Source: Peptococcaceae bacterium (lineage in GTDB: Bacteria > Bacillota > Desulfotomaculia > Desulfotomaculales > Desulfocucumaceae). Taken from it: a DNA stretch of 11,985 nt. The notes under the pieces were generated by a model. It was not told the origin of the DNA and made no database searches. It saw nothing but the letters and a program-made list of their open reading frames with translations. Location of the stretch: the NCBI GenBank assembly GCA_013336365.1, contig JAAXTT010000035.1, positions 1 to 11,985 on the forward strand. Reading direction: 5' to 3'. A program made the position numbers and the translations under genes. Shown in pieces: positions 1-6,051 of this stretch; position 1 is the stretch's first letter; the number at the start of each line of letters is the position of its first letter.

Positions 1-1
1 C

Positions 2-367
2 AAGGCTTTAGCTGAGTCCTTGTCTGGCAGAGGCTTTGAACTGGTGGCCGGGGGTACTGACAATCATCTTATGCTGGTTGATTTAAGGAGCAAAGGAGTT
101 TCCGGCAAGGATGCCCAAGAGATACTGGATGAGGTGGGAATTACAGTCAACAAAAACTCCATTCCCTATGATCCTCAGCCTCCCGCAATAACCAGCGGTA
201 TAAGAATCGGCACTCCGGCAGTAACCTCCAGAGGTCTGGTGGTAGAGGATATGAAGATAATGGCAGAGGTTATAGATTTAGCTCTCAGCAATAAAGGCGA
301 CAAATCCAGCTTGGACAAGGCAAGGAAGCTGTCCCAGGCCCTTTGTGACAAATATCCTATATACTAA
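2..367 (+). CDS. glyA: Serine hydroxymethyltransferase, C-terminal part (5' end outside window)
   Basis: This is the last 121 codons of serine hydroxymethyltransferase, the cytosolic PLP enzyme that interconverts serine plus tetrahydrofolate with glycine plus 5,10-methylene-tetrahydrofolate and so supplies one-carbon units. The frame is open from base 2 and ends at a TAA at 365-367. The visible C-terminal domain has the family blocks GGTDNHLMLVDLR, GITVNKNSIPYDP and SGIRIGTPAVTSRG, the last holding the Arg expected to bind the substrate carboxylate. The PLP-lysine region lies upstream of the window. A TTG at base 20 could be read as a start but is internal to the gene. The next gene starts 41 nt downstream with no terminator between, so they are probably co-transcribed. 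In clostridia glyA often lies near the dCMP deaminase and atp genes, as here. Confidence 0.96.
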   Translation, partial: KALAESLSGRGFELVAGGTDNHLMLVDLRSKGVSGKDAQEILDEVGITVNKNSIPYDPQPPAITSGIRIGTPAVTSRGLVVEDMKIMAEVIDLALSNKGDKSSLDKARKLSQALCDKYPIY

Positions 368-408
368 ATGCTTTTTGCTCTAAATTTTTTAAAGATGGAG
401 AATAAGTC

Positions 409-858
409 ATGACTATGAAACGGCCTTCCTTTGATGAGATATATATGGATGTTGTGGACACTATTGCCCGCCGATCTACCTGTCTTAGAAAAAAAGTGGG
501 GGCAGTGCTGGTAGTGGATCGTAGAATTATCTCTCACGGCTATAATGGAGTAGTCAGTGGAGAGGCTCACTGCTGTGACACCAATCAGTGTCTCAAGGAC
601 AAGGTTGGACGAGAGGATTACAAGCCCTGTGTCCATGCAGAGCAGAATGCAATTTGCGTCTGTGCGAAAAGAGGTTTGGCAGTTAAGGATGCCACAATTT
701 ATGTTAATGCGGATGTCTGTCTTACCTGTGCCAAGTTGATTGTTTCCTGTGAAATAGCCAGGGTTGTAGTCCGCAGGGACTTCAAAGGAACCTCAGAGGG
801 TGTTGATTTTTTAAAGGCATCCGGAGTAGATGTCACTCAATGGCCCTCTCTTGCCTAG
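409..858 (+). CDS. comEB: dCMP deaminase (ComEB-type cytidine/deoxycytidylate deaminase)
   Basis: This 149-residue zinc deaminase of the cytidine deaminase-like fold is predicted to convert dCMP to dUMP for thymidylate synthesis. The catalytic zinc site is visible: H76-A77-E78 in CVHAEQNAI, with E78 as the proton shuttle, and the cysteine pair C104/C107 in VCLTCAK. The N-terminal block RRSTCLRKKVGAV and the GYNG turn (44-47) are typical of dCMP deaminases, as is the HC..C cluster near residues 54-61. Two usually conserved prolines are replaced: GYNGxPxG reads GYNGVVSG, and PCxxC reads VCLTC. The protein is also cysteine-rich (10 Cys). The start at 409 follows GGAG at 397-400 with 8 nt spacing; an ATG at 415 is an alternative. 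ComEB is named for the B. subtilis competence operon, but its role is nucleotide metabolism. dCMP is the likeliest substrate; another nucleotide cannot be excluded. Confidence 0.88.
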   Translation: MTMKRPSFDEIYMDVVDTIARRSTCLRKKVGAVLVVDRRIISHGYNGVVSGEAHCCDTNQCLKDKVGREDYKPCVHAEQNAICVCAKRGLAVKDATIYVNADVCLTCAKLIVSCEIARVVVRRDFKGTSEGVDFLKASGVDVTQWPSLA

Positions 859-887
859 ATTGTCATGAAAATTATTTTTACCTAATT

Positions 888-895
888 GAAAGAGG
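888..895 (+). promoter_or_regulatory. Ribosome binding site that places the HAD gene start at TTG 905
   Basis: The purine-rich GAAAGAGG directly abuts a TTG at 896, which is too close for initiation there. The next in-frame TTG, at 905, is 9 nt away, normal spacing. It also puts the catalytic Asp at residue 7, as expected for HAD proteins. Confidence 0.6.
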
Positions 896-904
896 TTGTG
901 TTTT

Positions 905-1603
905 TTGGGAGCGTTTTTATTTGATATAGGGTCCACTCTAGTAGAGGGTCCCAATAAATCCCCGGTATCAGCTCTTGCTAGCATGCTGGGAATTCCCGAT
1001 TCCAAGAAGCATCTGATAGCGGATATTATTTTGTGCAAAGCCTTTGAAGACGCTGAGGCAATGTCCTTGTACCTGAAGGAGGCAATTTCTGGCGGAGATC
1101 ATCATCCCCATGATTTGATAACCGGGCTTTGGCGTGACCAGGAAAGAGCACCTCGTGAAATTCCCGGTGCTACCTCGACTGTAGAAAAGGTAAAAAATGC
1201 AGGCTTTAAGATAGGACTGGTTTCTGATATTTGGCCTCCTTACTACAGGGGCTTTGTCGCTGCCTGTCCCGAGCTGGCGGCAATGGTAGACCACGCCAGC
1301 TTAAGCTTTCAAGAGGGAGTAAGAAAGCCCTCAGGCCTTCTCTTTGAAAAGGCTGTAAATGCTTTGGGGGTCAGGCCACAGGATTGTTGGATGGTGGGGG
1401 ACACCTATGCCAAAGATCTCGCCCCGGCTTTAGCCATAGGCATCAGAACCATCTGGGTTCTCAACCGTCCGGACAAGGAATATCCGGAGATGGAAAAGGT
1501 GCTGAAGGGCAAGCTACCAAGGCCGGATATTATAGTAAACACAATTTCCGACCTATTAGGAAAAGGGGATGGTTCTCCTTTTTCGTTACTAAGGGATATA
1601 TAA
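905..1603 (+). CDS. HAD-superfamily hydrolase with DxGxT motif I
   Basis: This is a 232-residue haloacid dehalogenase-superfamily protein, counted from the TTG at 905. The longer reading from TTG 896 leaves no room for a ribosome binding site. Motif I is FLFDIGSTL (D7 nucleophile, T11), motif II is LVSD (S107), motif III is RKP (K141), and motif IV is VGDTYAKDLAPA (D166, D171). A helical cap of about 70 residues lies between motifs I and II, so it is a type C1-cap HAD. The usual second acid of motif I (DxD in phosphatases) is Gly9. That substitution also occurs in other HAD groups, so phosphatase activity and substrate are uncertain. The C-terminal block GIRTIWVLNRP is typical of HAD variant 1 hydrolases. 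The next gene starts 34 nt downstream in the same direction, suggesting co-expression. Without a known substrate I give no symbol. Confidence 0.82.
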   Translation: MGAFLFDIGSTLVEGPNKSPVSALASMLGIPDSKKHLIADIILCKAFEDAEAMSLYLKEAISGGDHHPHDLITGLWRDQERAPREIPGATSTVEKVKNAGFKIGLVSDIWPPYYRGFVAACPELAAMVDHASLSFQEGVRKPSGLLFEKAVNALGVRPQDCWMVGDTYAKDLAPALAIGIRTIWVLNRPDKEYPEMEKVLKGKLPRPDIIVNTISDLLGKGDGSPFSLLRDI

Positions 1604-1637
1604 AAGTTTTTTTTATAAGCTTTGGAGGGATTTTTCG

Positions 1638-2243
1638 ATGAAAATACTGAAGGTTGAAAAGCACAGCAAAGAGGCGCTGGTAGAAAAGCTTCGCCGGGTC
1701 AGTATGCTGACCCATCCCGAGACCTGCATCTACAAGGAGTCTACCATTTCTTTGGAGAAAATTCGCACAGAATTCTTGTCTCCTCCCCAATCCTACATTT
1801 TAACCTCAGAGCTGCAAAAAGTCAGGAATTTGCGCTGGGGCTTAAAGGATTTCGGAGTGGAGCTTTTCTGTCTTGAGGGCTATGTGAGCATATATCTGGA
1901 AGGCTCTGATGAGCCGGTGGATGTTTTGCCCCCCATAGTTGAAGAATCTGTGGAAGAGGATGGTTCAGTTCATTTTGTTATTTGTGACGGGATGCATAGA
2001 GTGTCTCTGGCAAGAATGGAGTGCGTGATTCCCCAAGTTGTTTTTATCCGGGGCATTCCCGGTAAGCTGCCCTATTATGCCTATCCGGTTCCCGGAGGCT
2101 GGGAATCTGTTGTTACTAGGGAGGATTTGCCTGAGGGCTTTATTAAAAAATGGCATCGGATTAAAGAGTATAAAACCCTCTATCGCAACTTCAATTCCGC
2201 CTTTATCAATGTAGGCGGACCAAGGGGAAGGTTTGTCAAGTAG
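1638..2243 (+). CDS. Conserved hypothetical protein with ParB/sulfiredoxin-like DGxHR motif
   Basis: I do not recognise a named family for this 201-residue soluble protein. The strongest signal is VICDGMHRVSLARM at 114-127: a hydrophobic strand, then D117-G118-M-H120-R121 and a helix. It follows an LPPIV strand at 97-101. This strand/DGxHR/helix pattern matches the nucleotide-binding core of the ParB/sulfiredoxin fold, found in ParB CTPases, sulfiredoxins and the free-serine kinase SerK. No helix-turn-helix DNA-binding domain follows; instead there is a Gly/Pro/Tyr-rich stretch (140-155) and a basic, aromatic C terminus ending GGPRGRFVK. There is no signal peptide or membrane segment. The start at 1638 has GGAGGG at 1624-1629. 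It lies between the HAD hydrolase and wecB, 41 nt before the latter. A small-molecule kinase or NTP-binding role linked to the neighbours is possible, but that is inference from fold and position only. Confidence 0.75.
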   Translation: MKILKVEKHSKEALVEKLRRVSMLTHPETCIYKESTISLEKIRTEFLSPPQSYILTSELQKVRNLRWGLKDFGVELFCLEGYVSIYLEGSDEPVDVLPPIVEESVEEDGSVHFVICDGMHRVSLARMECVIPQVVFIRGIPGKLPYYAYPVPGGWESVVTREDLPEGFIKKWHRIKEYKTLYRNFNSAFINVGGPRGRFVK

Positions 2244-2284
2244 TGGCAGATGATGAAAAAAGACAGATATTTTAGGAGATTATT

Positions 2285-3430
2285 ATGATAAAAGTATTGT
2301 CAGTATTTGGTACCAGGCCCGAGGCAATAAAGATGGCACCCTTGGTCAAGGAGCTGGAGAAAAATGAAAATATCCAGTCCCGGGTTGCCGTTACTGCTCA
2401 GCACAGGGAAATGCTGGACCAGGTTCTGGATTTATTTGACATAGTCCCGGATTATGATTTGGATATAATGATGCAGGGGCAGACTCTTTTTGACATTACC
2501 TGTCGTGCTCTGGCCGGGCTAAAAGAGGTCTTTGAGATAGAAAAGCCCAATTTGATTCTTGTTCATGGGGACACCACCACCACCTTTGTTGCAGCTTTGG
2601 CAGCCTATTATTTGCAAATCCCGGTAGGACATGTGGAGGCAGGGCTGAGAACCGGAGAAAAATACTCTCCTTTTCCTGAGGAAATGAACAGGCATCTTAC
2701 CGGCACTCTTTCAGACCTTCATTTTGCGCCTACTCCCCTGTCTCGGGAAAATTTGCAAAAAGAAGGAGTTCCTCAGAAAAATATTTATGTTACCGGCAAC
2801 ACAGTAATAGATGCTCTTCTGGCAACAGTCAGGCAGGAGTATATCTTCAATGATCCGGTTCTTGATTCAATAGATTTTCAACGCTCCAGAGTTTTACTGG
2901 TAACCACTCATCGCAGGGAAAATCTTGGAGATCCTATGCGGGAAATATATCAGGCCCTAAAAGAAATAGTTGAAGAGTATCCTGATGTGGAAATAATCTT
3001 CCCAATGCACAAAAACCCGGCAGTCAGAAATGTTGTTGATGAGGTTATTGGAGATATGCCCAGATTTCATCTGATTGAGCCTCTGGATTATGCGCCTTTT
3101 GTTAATTTAATGCAAAAGTGCTTTATTGTCCTGACTGATTCCGGGGGTATGCAGGAGGAGGCACCTTCTTTGGGCAAGCCGGTGCTGGTGTTGCGCAACA
3201 CCACTGAGCGTCCCGAGGCAATGGAAGCAGGGACAGTGGTTTTGGTAGGCACAGGCCGTGAGGATGTTCTTCGGGAGACTAAAAGGCTTTTAGATGACAC
3301 GGGACACTATCGTCAAATGTCTGAAGCAGCTAATCCATATGGAGACGGAAGCGCTTCTGCCCGAATTGCCCAAGGAATATTGTATCACTATGGACTTAAA
3401 AAAACTCCTCCGGAAAAATTTAAGGGATAA
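2285..3430 (+). CDS. wecB: UDP-N-acetylglucosamine 2-epimerase (non-hydrolysing)
   Basis: This cytosolic enzyme interconverts UDP-GlcNAc and UDP-ManNAc, supplying ManNAc units for teichoic acid linkage, capsule or other surface glycans. At 381 residues it is full length. Recognisable blocks are GTRPEAIKMAPL (9-20), VHGDTTTTF (93-101, D96), VGHVEAGLRTG (114-124, E118), PFPEEMNRHLTG (129-140, E132), TTHRREN (207-213, H209) and TDSGGMQEEAPSLGKPVLV (284-302), followed by the TERPE block. D96, E118, E132 and H209 correspond to the catalytic set D95/E117/E131/H213 described for the E. coli enzyme. The fold is a two-domain GT-B type. The start has GGAG at 2275-2278. Placement just before atpZ/atpI is common in clostridia and need not imply a functional link. 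No other glycan gene is in the window, so the polymer served is unknown. Confidence 0.96.
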   Translation: MIKVLSVFGTRPEAIKMAPLVKELEKNENIQSRVAVTAQHREMLDQVLDLFDIVPDYDLDIMMQGQTLFDITCRALAGLKEVFEIEKPNLILVHGDTTTTFVAALAAYYLQIPVGHVEAGLRTGEKYSPFPEEMNRHLTGTLSDLHFAPTPLSRENLQKEGVPQKNIYVTGNTVIDALLATVRQEYIFNDPVLDSIDFQRSRVLLVTTHRRENLGDPMREIYQALKEIVEEYPDVEIIFPMHKNPAVRNVVDEVIGDMPRFHLIEPLDYAPFVNLMQKCFIVLTDSGGMQEEAPSLGKPVLVLRNTTERPEAMEAGTVVLVGTGREDVLRETKRLLDDTGHYRQMSEAANPYGDGSASARIAQGILYHYGLKKTPPEKFKG

Positions 3431-3436
3431 TATAGT

Positions 3437-3471
3437 AAAAAAAATATTTGTTTTAGAGGAATATTTTTTTT
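3437..3471. terminator. AT-only inverted repeat after wecB, possible weak bidirectional terminator
   Basis: A perfect 12-bp inverted repeat made only of A-T pairs lies 6 nt after the wecB stop. Its arms are 3437-3448 (eight A then TATT) and 3460-3471 (AATA then eight T), with an 11-nt loop. The T run sits in the stem rather than after it and there are no GC pairs, so termination would be weak. It may separate wecB from the atp operon or shape the DNA near the atp promoter. Confidence 0.35.
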
Positions 3472-3481
3472 CGTGTAGAAT
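3453..3481 (+). promoter_or_regulatory. Weak candidate promoter for the atp operon
   Basis: In the 131-nt gap between wecB and atpZ, the best sigma-A-like -10 element is TAGAAT at 3476-3481. A poor -35 (TTAGAG, 3453-3458) sits 17 nt upstream, inside the AT-only inverted repeat. An operon this highly expressed should have its own promoter here, but nothing in the gap matches consensus well. Read-through from wecB is the alternative. Confidence 0.22.
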
Positions 3482-3561
3482 TTTAATGGGTCATAAGAAA
3501 ACTCGATTGCTTTTTTTTATGTTCAATCCGGGAAATAATAAGTGAAGGGTCGAGTCATCCA

Positions 3562-3795
3562 ATGACAGACAACAGGCAAAAACCTGCAAGTGCTGCAGTA
3601 GTAAAGGCTATGGCAGTTACCACCGCTATTGGTGCGGAGCTGGCTATAACAACAGTGGCAGGATTTTATTTGGGTAGGCTGTTGGATAATTATTTCGGCA
3701 CTTCCCCCTTCATCATGCTGGCCGGTGTTTTATTGGGGTTGGCCACCGGGATTTGGGGCATTGTAGCTTTTATAGCTCCCTTTCTGAAGGAATAG
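3562..3795 (+). CDS. atpZ: AtpZ-like small membrane protein of the ATP synthase operon
   Basis: This 77-residue protein belongs to the AtpZ family, annotated as a putative F0F1-ATPase subunit. It has two predicted transmembrane helices (about 14-36 and 50-74) forming a hairpin. The linking segment carries the signature GFYLGRLLDNYFGTSP, followed by the glycine-rich GVLLGLATGIWG. In alkaliphilic Bacillus, AtpZ together with AtpI has been linked to Mg2+/Ca2+ transport and ATP synthase stability or assembly; its role here is inferred from that. The start at 3562 is supported by GAAGGG at 3544-3549, with rather long spacing of 12 nt. It is the first gene of the atp operon, 52 nt upstream of atpI. 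The family was named AtpI in some annotations, so naming may differ between databases. Confidence 0.85.
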   Translation: MTDNRQKPASAAVVKAMAVTTAIGAELAITTVAGFYLGRLLDNYFGTSPFIMLAGVLLGLATGIWGIVAFIAPFLKE

Positions 3796-3830
3796 AGCAG
3801 TTAACTTACTTTTTCTGAAGCAATGTTGTA

Positions 3831-3840
3831 GAGAGAAGGA
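3831..3840 (+). promoter_or_regulatory. Ribosome binding site that fixes a TTG start for atpI
   Basis: The purine-rich GAGAGAAGGA ends 7 nt before a TTG at 3848. A second TTG follows immediately at 3851. No in-frame ATG occurs until well inside the gene, after the first membrane segments, so a TTG start is the best reading. Confidence 0.7.
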
Positions 3841-3847
3841 ATATCTA

Positions 3848-4273
3848 TTGTTGGGCCAGGAAGCTATTCCCGAACTGGATAACCAGTTAAAGCAAACCAT
3901 AAAGTTTTCTGTATACATATTGGCTGTAGCATGTCTTTTTTTAGGATTTGATCCCCGGGATGGAGTTCTTTGGGGATTGATCATAGGAATTATTGTTGGT
4001 ATTTATAATTCAATCACCCTTGTAAAGAGAATTAAATATTTACCAAAACTAAATCCGGAATCTGCCCAGAAGTTTATGAAAGTCAGATTTGTCTTTCGCA
4101 TGGGCTTGATTATGGCAGTTTTGTTTTTTCTTGGCCGGCGGTTGCCCTTTGTTAGCTTACTTGGGGTGGGTGCCGGAATTTTAATCCCTTATTACGTTTC
4201 CTTTTCCATTTCAGTAGTGGAAACCTTTAAGCTTTATCAGGATTCTCGGGCTTTAAGAAAATTAAAGTCCTAA
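3848..4273 (+). CDS. atpI: ATP synthase subunit I (ring-assembly/accessory protein)
   Basis: This is a 141-residue integral membrane protein of the ATP synthase I family. AtpI proteins are not part of the finished enzyme but assist c-ring assembly in several bacteria. Four hydrophobic segments are visible at about 17-34, 38-56, 82-97 and 100-124. A cytoplasmic basic loop lies at 59-67 and a charged tail ends RALRKLKS. The block KVRFVFRMGLIMAVLFF, with two arginines at the mouth of helix 3, is typical. The start is TTG at 3848, supported by GAGAGAAGGA 7 nt upstream; starting at the adjacent TTG 3851 would remove one residue. A weak start may limit dosage relative to the structural subunits (inference). 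It lies between atpZ and atpB, with a 96-nt gap to atpB that holds no obvious hairpin. Confidence 0.86.
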   Translation: MLGQEAIPELDNQLKQTIKFSVYILAVACLFLGFDPRDGVLWGLIIGIIVGIYNSITLVKRIKYLPKLNPESAQKFMKVRFVFRMGLIMAVLFFLGRRLPFVSLLGVGAGILIPYYVSFSISVVETFKLYQDSRALRKLKS

Positions 4274-4369
4274 AGGGGGTATAGTGGATCTTAGGGAAAG
4301 ATATTTCTGATATTTTTAATAACTATTCGATAGAAAATTTTTTCGCCGGAAGTGAGGTGATTAAGAGGT

Positions 4370-5104
4370 ATGAGGGGACTGGAAGAGGTTGAAAAGGATC
4401 TGGATTTTTGGGGGTTTATGAGTTATGGCCACCATGGTGTTGTTCATACCCCAATAGGTGATGTAAATATCAAAACCTTGATTATGACTTGGCTGGTAAT
4501 GGCTTTAATTGCATTAGTTACTTTTGTAGCAACCAGGAAAATGAAGGTTGATAAGCCCGGAACCATGCAGGTTATTATTGAAGAGATATTTACTGCCTTG
4601 CGAGGCCTGGTTTATGAAAATATAGATTATCGCAAGGGTGCCGGCTTAGTTTTGCTGATATTTACCTTGTTTATTTTCCTTCTGTTCAGTAATTTATTAG
4701 GCTTGATTCCCACAATGATGTCGCCCACAGCAGATATTAACACTACTTTGGGATTGGCCTTGACGGTATTTATCCTGGTTCATATTCTGGGCTTGAGATT
4801 CCAGGGCAAAAAATATTTCAAGCATTATTTTGAGCCATATCCGGTATTCTTGCCGTTGCACCTTATTGAGGAATTATCTAAGCCATTGACTCTTTCCTTC
4901 CGACTATACGGCAATATATATGCCGGGGAAGTATTAGTGGCGGTGTTGTTGGGAATGATGACCCTAATAGTCAATATGCTGGGCGGGTTTGTCTTCACAG
5001 TAGTTTGGTTGTCTTTCAGTATCTTTGTCAGCTGTATCCAGGCACTTATTTTCACAATGCTGACCATAGCCTATATCAGCCAAAAGGTTGCTGAGGACCA
5101 CTAG
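4370..5104 (+). CDS. atpB: F1Fo ATP synthase subunit a
   Basis: This 244-residue Fo stator subunit provides the two half-channels for the coupling ion and contacts the c ring. The essential arginine is R178, in the family block LSKPLTLSFRLYGNIYAGE (169-187). Membrane segments lie at about 35-55, 93-113, 124-143, 185-206 and 208-240. The helix-2 block FSNLLGLIPTMMSPTADIN (106-124) is typical of Firmicute a subunits. The start at 4370 is preceded by GTGAGGTGA at 4352-4360; the first 18 residues are weakly conserved and an internal Met18 is a possible alternative. The protein sits in the cytoplasmic membrane beside the b dimer. The gap to atpE is 89 nt and ends in a very strong ribosome binding site. 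Confidence 0.97.
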   Translation: MRGLEEVEKDLDFWGFMSYGHHGVVHTPIGDVNIKTLIMTWLVMALIALVTFVATRKMKVDKPGTMQVIIEEIFTALRGLVYENIDYRKGAGLVLLIFTLFIFLLFSNLLGLIPTMMSPTADINTTLGLALTVFILVHILGLRFQGKKYFKHYFEPYPVFLPLHLIEELSKPLTLSFRLYGNIYAGEVLVAVLLGMMTLIVNMLGGFVFTVVWLSFSIFVSCIQALIFTMLTIAYISQKVAEDH

Positions 5105-5176
5105 TCAGAAACAAAAAATGGTTTTACGTGCTTATCCAGATATAAAAAAGGTTATTAAAATTCAATCTTATATTTG

Positions 5177-5186
5177 AAAGGAGGTA
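5177..5186 (+). promoter_or_regulatory. Near-consensus ribosome binding site of atpE
   Basis: AAAGGAGGT (5177-5185) is almost fully complementary to the 16S rRNA tail and sits 8 nt before the atpE ATG. It is the strongest site in the operon, fitting the need for about ten c subunits per complex. Confidence 0.8.
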
Positions 5187-5193
5187 ACAAAAC

Positions 5194-5424
5194 ATGGAAA
5201 ACGCAGGTGCTGCTATGATTGGTACTGCTATTGCTATTGGACTGGCTGGAGTTGGTGCAGGTATTGGTAATGGTTTGGCAACCGCCAAGACCATTGAAGG
5301 TATCGCACGTCAGCCTGAATTAAGGGGTACCCTTATGGTTCAGATGTTTATTTCCATTGGTTTGGTTGAAGCGCTGCCAATTATTGCCGTTGTTATTGGC
5401 TTTATTTTAATGGGCAAAATCTAA
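5194..5424 (+). CDS. atpE: F1Fo ATP synthase subunit c (proton-type ring subunit)
   Basis: This 76-residue hairpin proteolipid oligomerises into the membrane rotor ring. Helix 1 (about 6-34) carries the packing motif GVGAGIGNG (19-27, GxGxGxGxG). The polar loop is ARQPE (38-42), which contacts gamma/epsilon. Helix 2 (about 46-74) holds the ion-binding carboxylate E59 in GLVEALPII. In Na+-type rings such as Ilyobacter, a Gln lies at the position of N26 and Ser-Thr follow the Glu. Here Ala60-Leu61 follow, so the ring is predicted to carry protons; N26 is the one polar residue kept near the Na+ ligand position. The helix-1 motif is all glycine, unlike the alanine version of alkaliphilic Bacillus. 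A 129-nt gap containing a hairpin separates it from atpF. Confidence 0.97.
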   Translation: MENAGAAMIGTAIAIGLAGVGAGIGNGLATAKTIEGIARQPELRGTLMVQMFISIGLVEALPIIAVVIGFILMGKI

Positions 5425-5457
5425 CTCAGTGATTCCCACTGTTGTATGCGCTTTGTG

Positions 5458-5494
5458 GCGGCGGGGACAGATTTATACCGAGCTGCCCCGCTGT
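5458..5494 (+). other. GC-rich hairpin in the atpE-atpF gap
   Basis: GCGGGG at 5461-5466, a bulged A, and CAG (5468-5470) pair with CTG-CCCCGC at 5483-5491, giving 9 bp around a 12-nt loop. An outer GCG/CGC may extend the stem across a 3-nt bulge. No T tract follows, so it is not an intrinsic terminator. Its place just after the c-subunit gene suggests a 3'-end stabiliser, mRNA processing site or translation modulator separating abundant atpE from low-copy atpF. The rest of the 129-nt gap shows only a small CAAC/GTTG repeat (5497-5508). Confidence 0.55.
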
Positions 5495-5553
5495 CGCAAC
5501 ATTTGTTGACCCAGATGGGTAATCTCAACCAGAAAGGGGTAAGAGAATAATAA

Positions 5554-6051
5554 ATGTTTGAGTCATTAGGACTAAACGCAACACTGGTGGCACAAATTTT
5601 TAACTTTCTCGTTCTCTTGATCTTTCTTCGTGTTGTTGTATACAAACCCCTTGTCAATATACTGGTTAAAAGGCAGGAACTCATTTACAACAATGTGAAG
5701 ACCGCTGAGGATGAAAGAAAGGAAGCCGAAGCATTACATCAGAAATATCTGCAGGAAATGCAAAAGGCCAAGGAAGATGCCCAGTCAGTAATTCAACAGG
5801 CTGCTAAATCCGGGGAGGCTCAGGCTCATCAGATTATCGAGTCTGCAAAGGCTGAGGCTGAACGAGTCAAGGAAGCTGCTCTCAGGGAAATAGACCGGGA
5901 AAAGGAAAAGGCAGTTGCAGAGCTTCGTGATCAGGTTGCAGCTCTCTCTATCCTGGTGGCAGACAAAATTATTGGAAACCAGATTACTAAAGATATTCAG
6001 CATAACCTGGTACAGGAGTTTATCAAAGAGGCGGGGGATCTGCCATGCTAA
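5554..6051 (+). CDS. atpF: F1Fo ATP synthase subunit b
   Basis: This 165-residue stator stalk subunit forms a dimer that links subunit a in the membrane to delta and alpha at the top of F1. One N-terminal membrane helix (about 9-30, IFNFLVLLIFLRVVVYKPL) is followed by a long, charged, alanine-rich helix from about 35 to 150 with heptad character, the dimeric coiled coil. The C-terminal segment (about 135-160, VADKIIGNQITKD) is the delta-binding part. An arginine at 26 near the membrane exit is typical. The start at 5554 has AAGGGG at 5534-5539, about 14 nt away, plus a closer AAGAG. Initiation is therefore weaker than for atpE, in line with two copies per complex. The stop overlaps the atpH start by 7 nt, which suggests translational coupling of b and delta. 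Confidence 0.96.
   Translation: MFESLGLNATLVAQIFNFLVLLIFLRVVVYKPLVNILVKRQELIYNNVKTAEDERKEAEALHQKYLQEMQKAKEDAQSVIQQAAKSGEAQAHQIIESAKAEAERVKEAALREIDREKEKAVAELRDQVAALSILVADKIIGNQITKDIQHNLVQEFIKEAGDLPC

Noticed and set aside
364..636. Minus-strand open frame of 90 codons opposite the dCMP deaminase.
   Set aside because: The forward strand encodes intact deaminase motifs over the same bases; the reverse frame has no ribosome binding site or known domain.
1559..1584. Hairpin of about 9-11 bp (with G-T pairs) around a TGGT loop at the 3' end of the HAD gene, with a T run some 20 nt later at 1608.
   Set aside because: It lies inside the coding sequence, the T run is not adjacent to the stem, and the next gene follows closely with its own ribosome binding site; it does not qualify as an intrinsic terminator.
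3294..3545. Open frame of 83 codons overlapping the end of wecB and running into the atp leader.
   Set aside because: It lies mostly within wecB in another frame, has no ribosome binding site, and its product is basic and low-complexity with no recognisable family.
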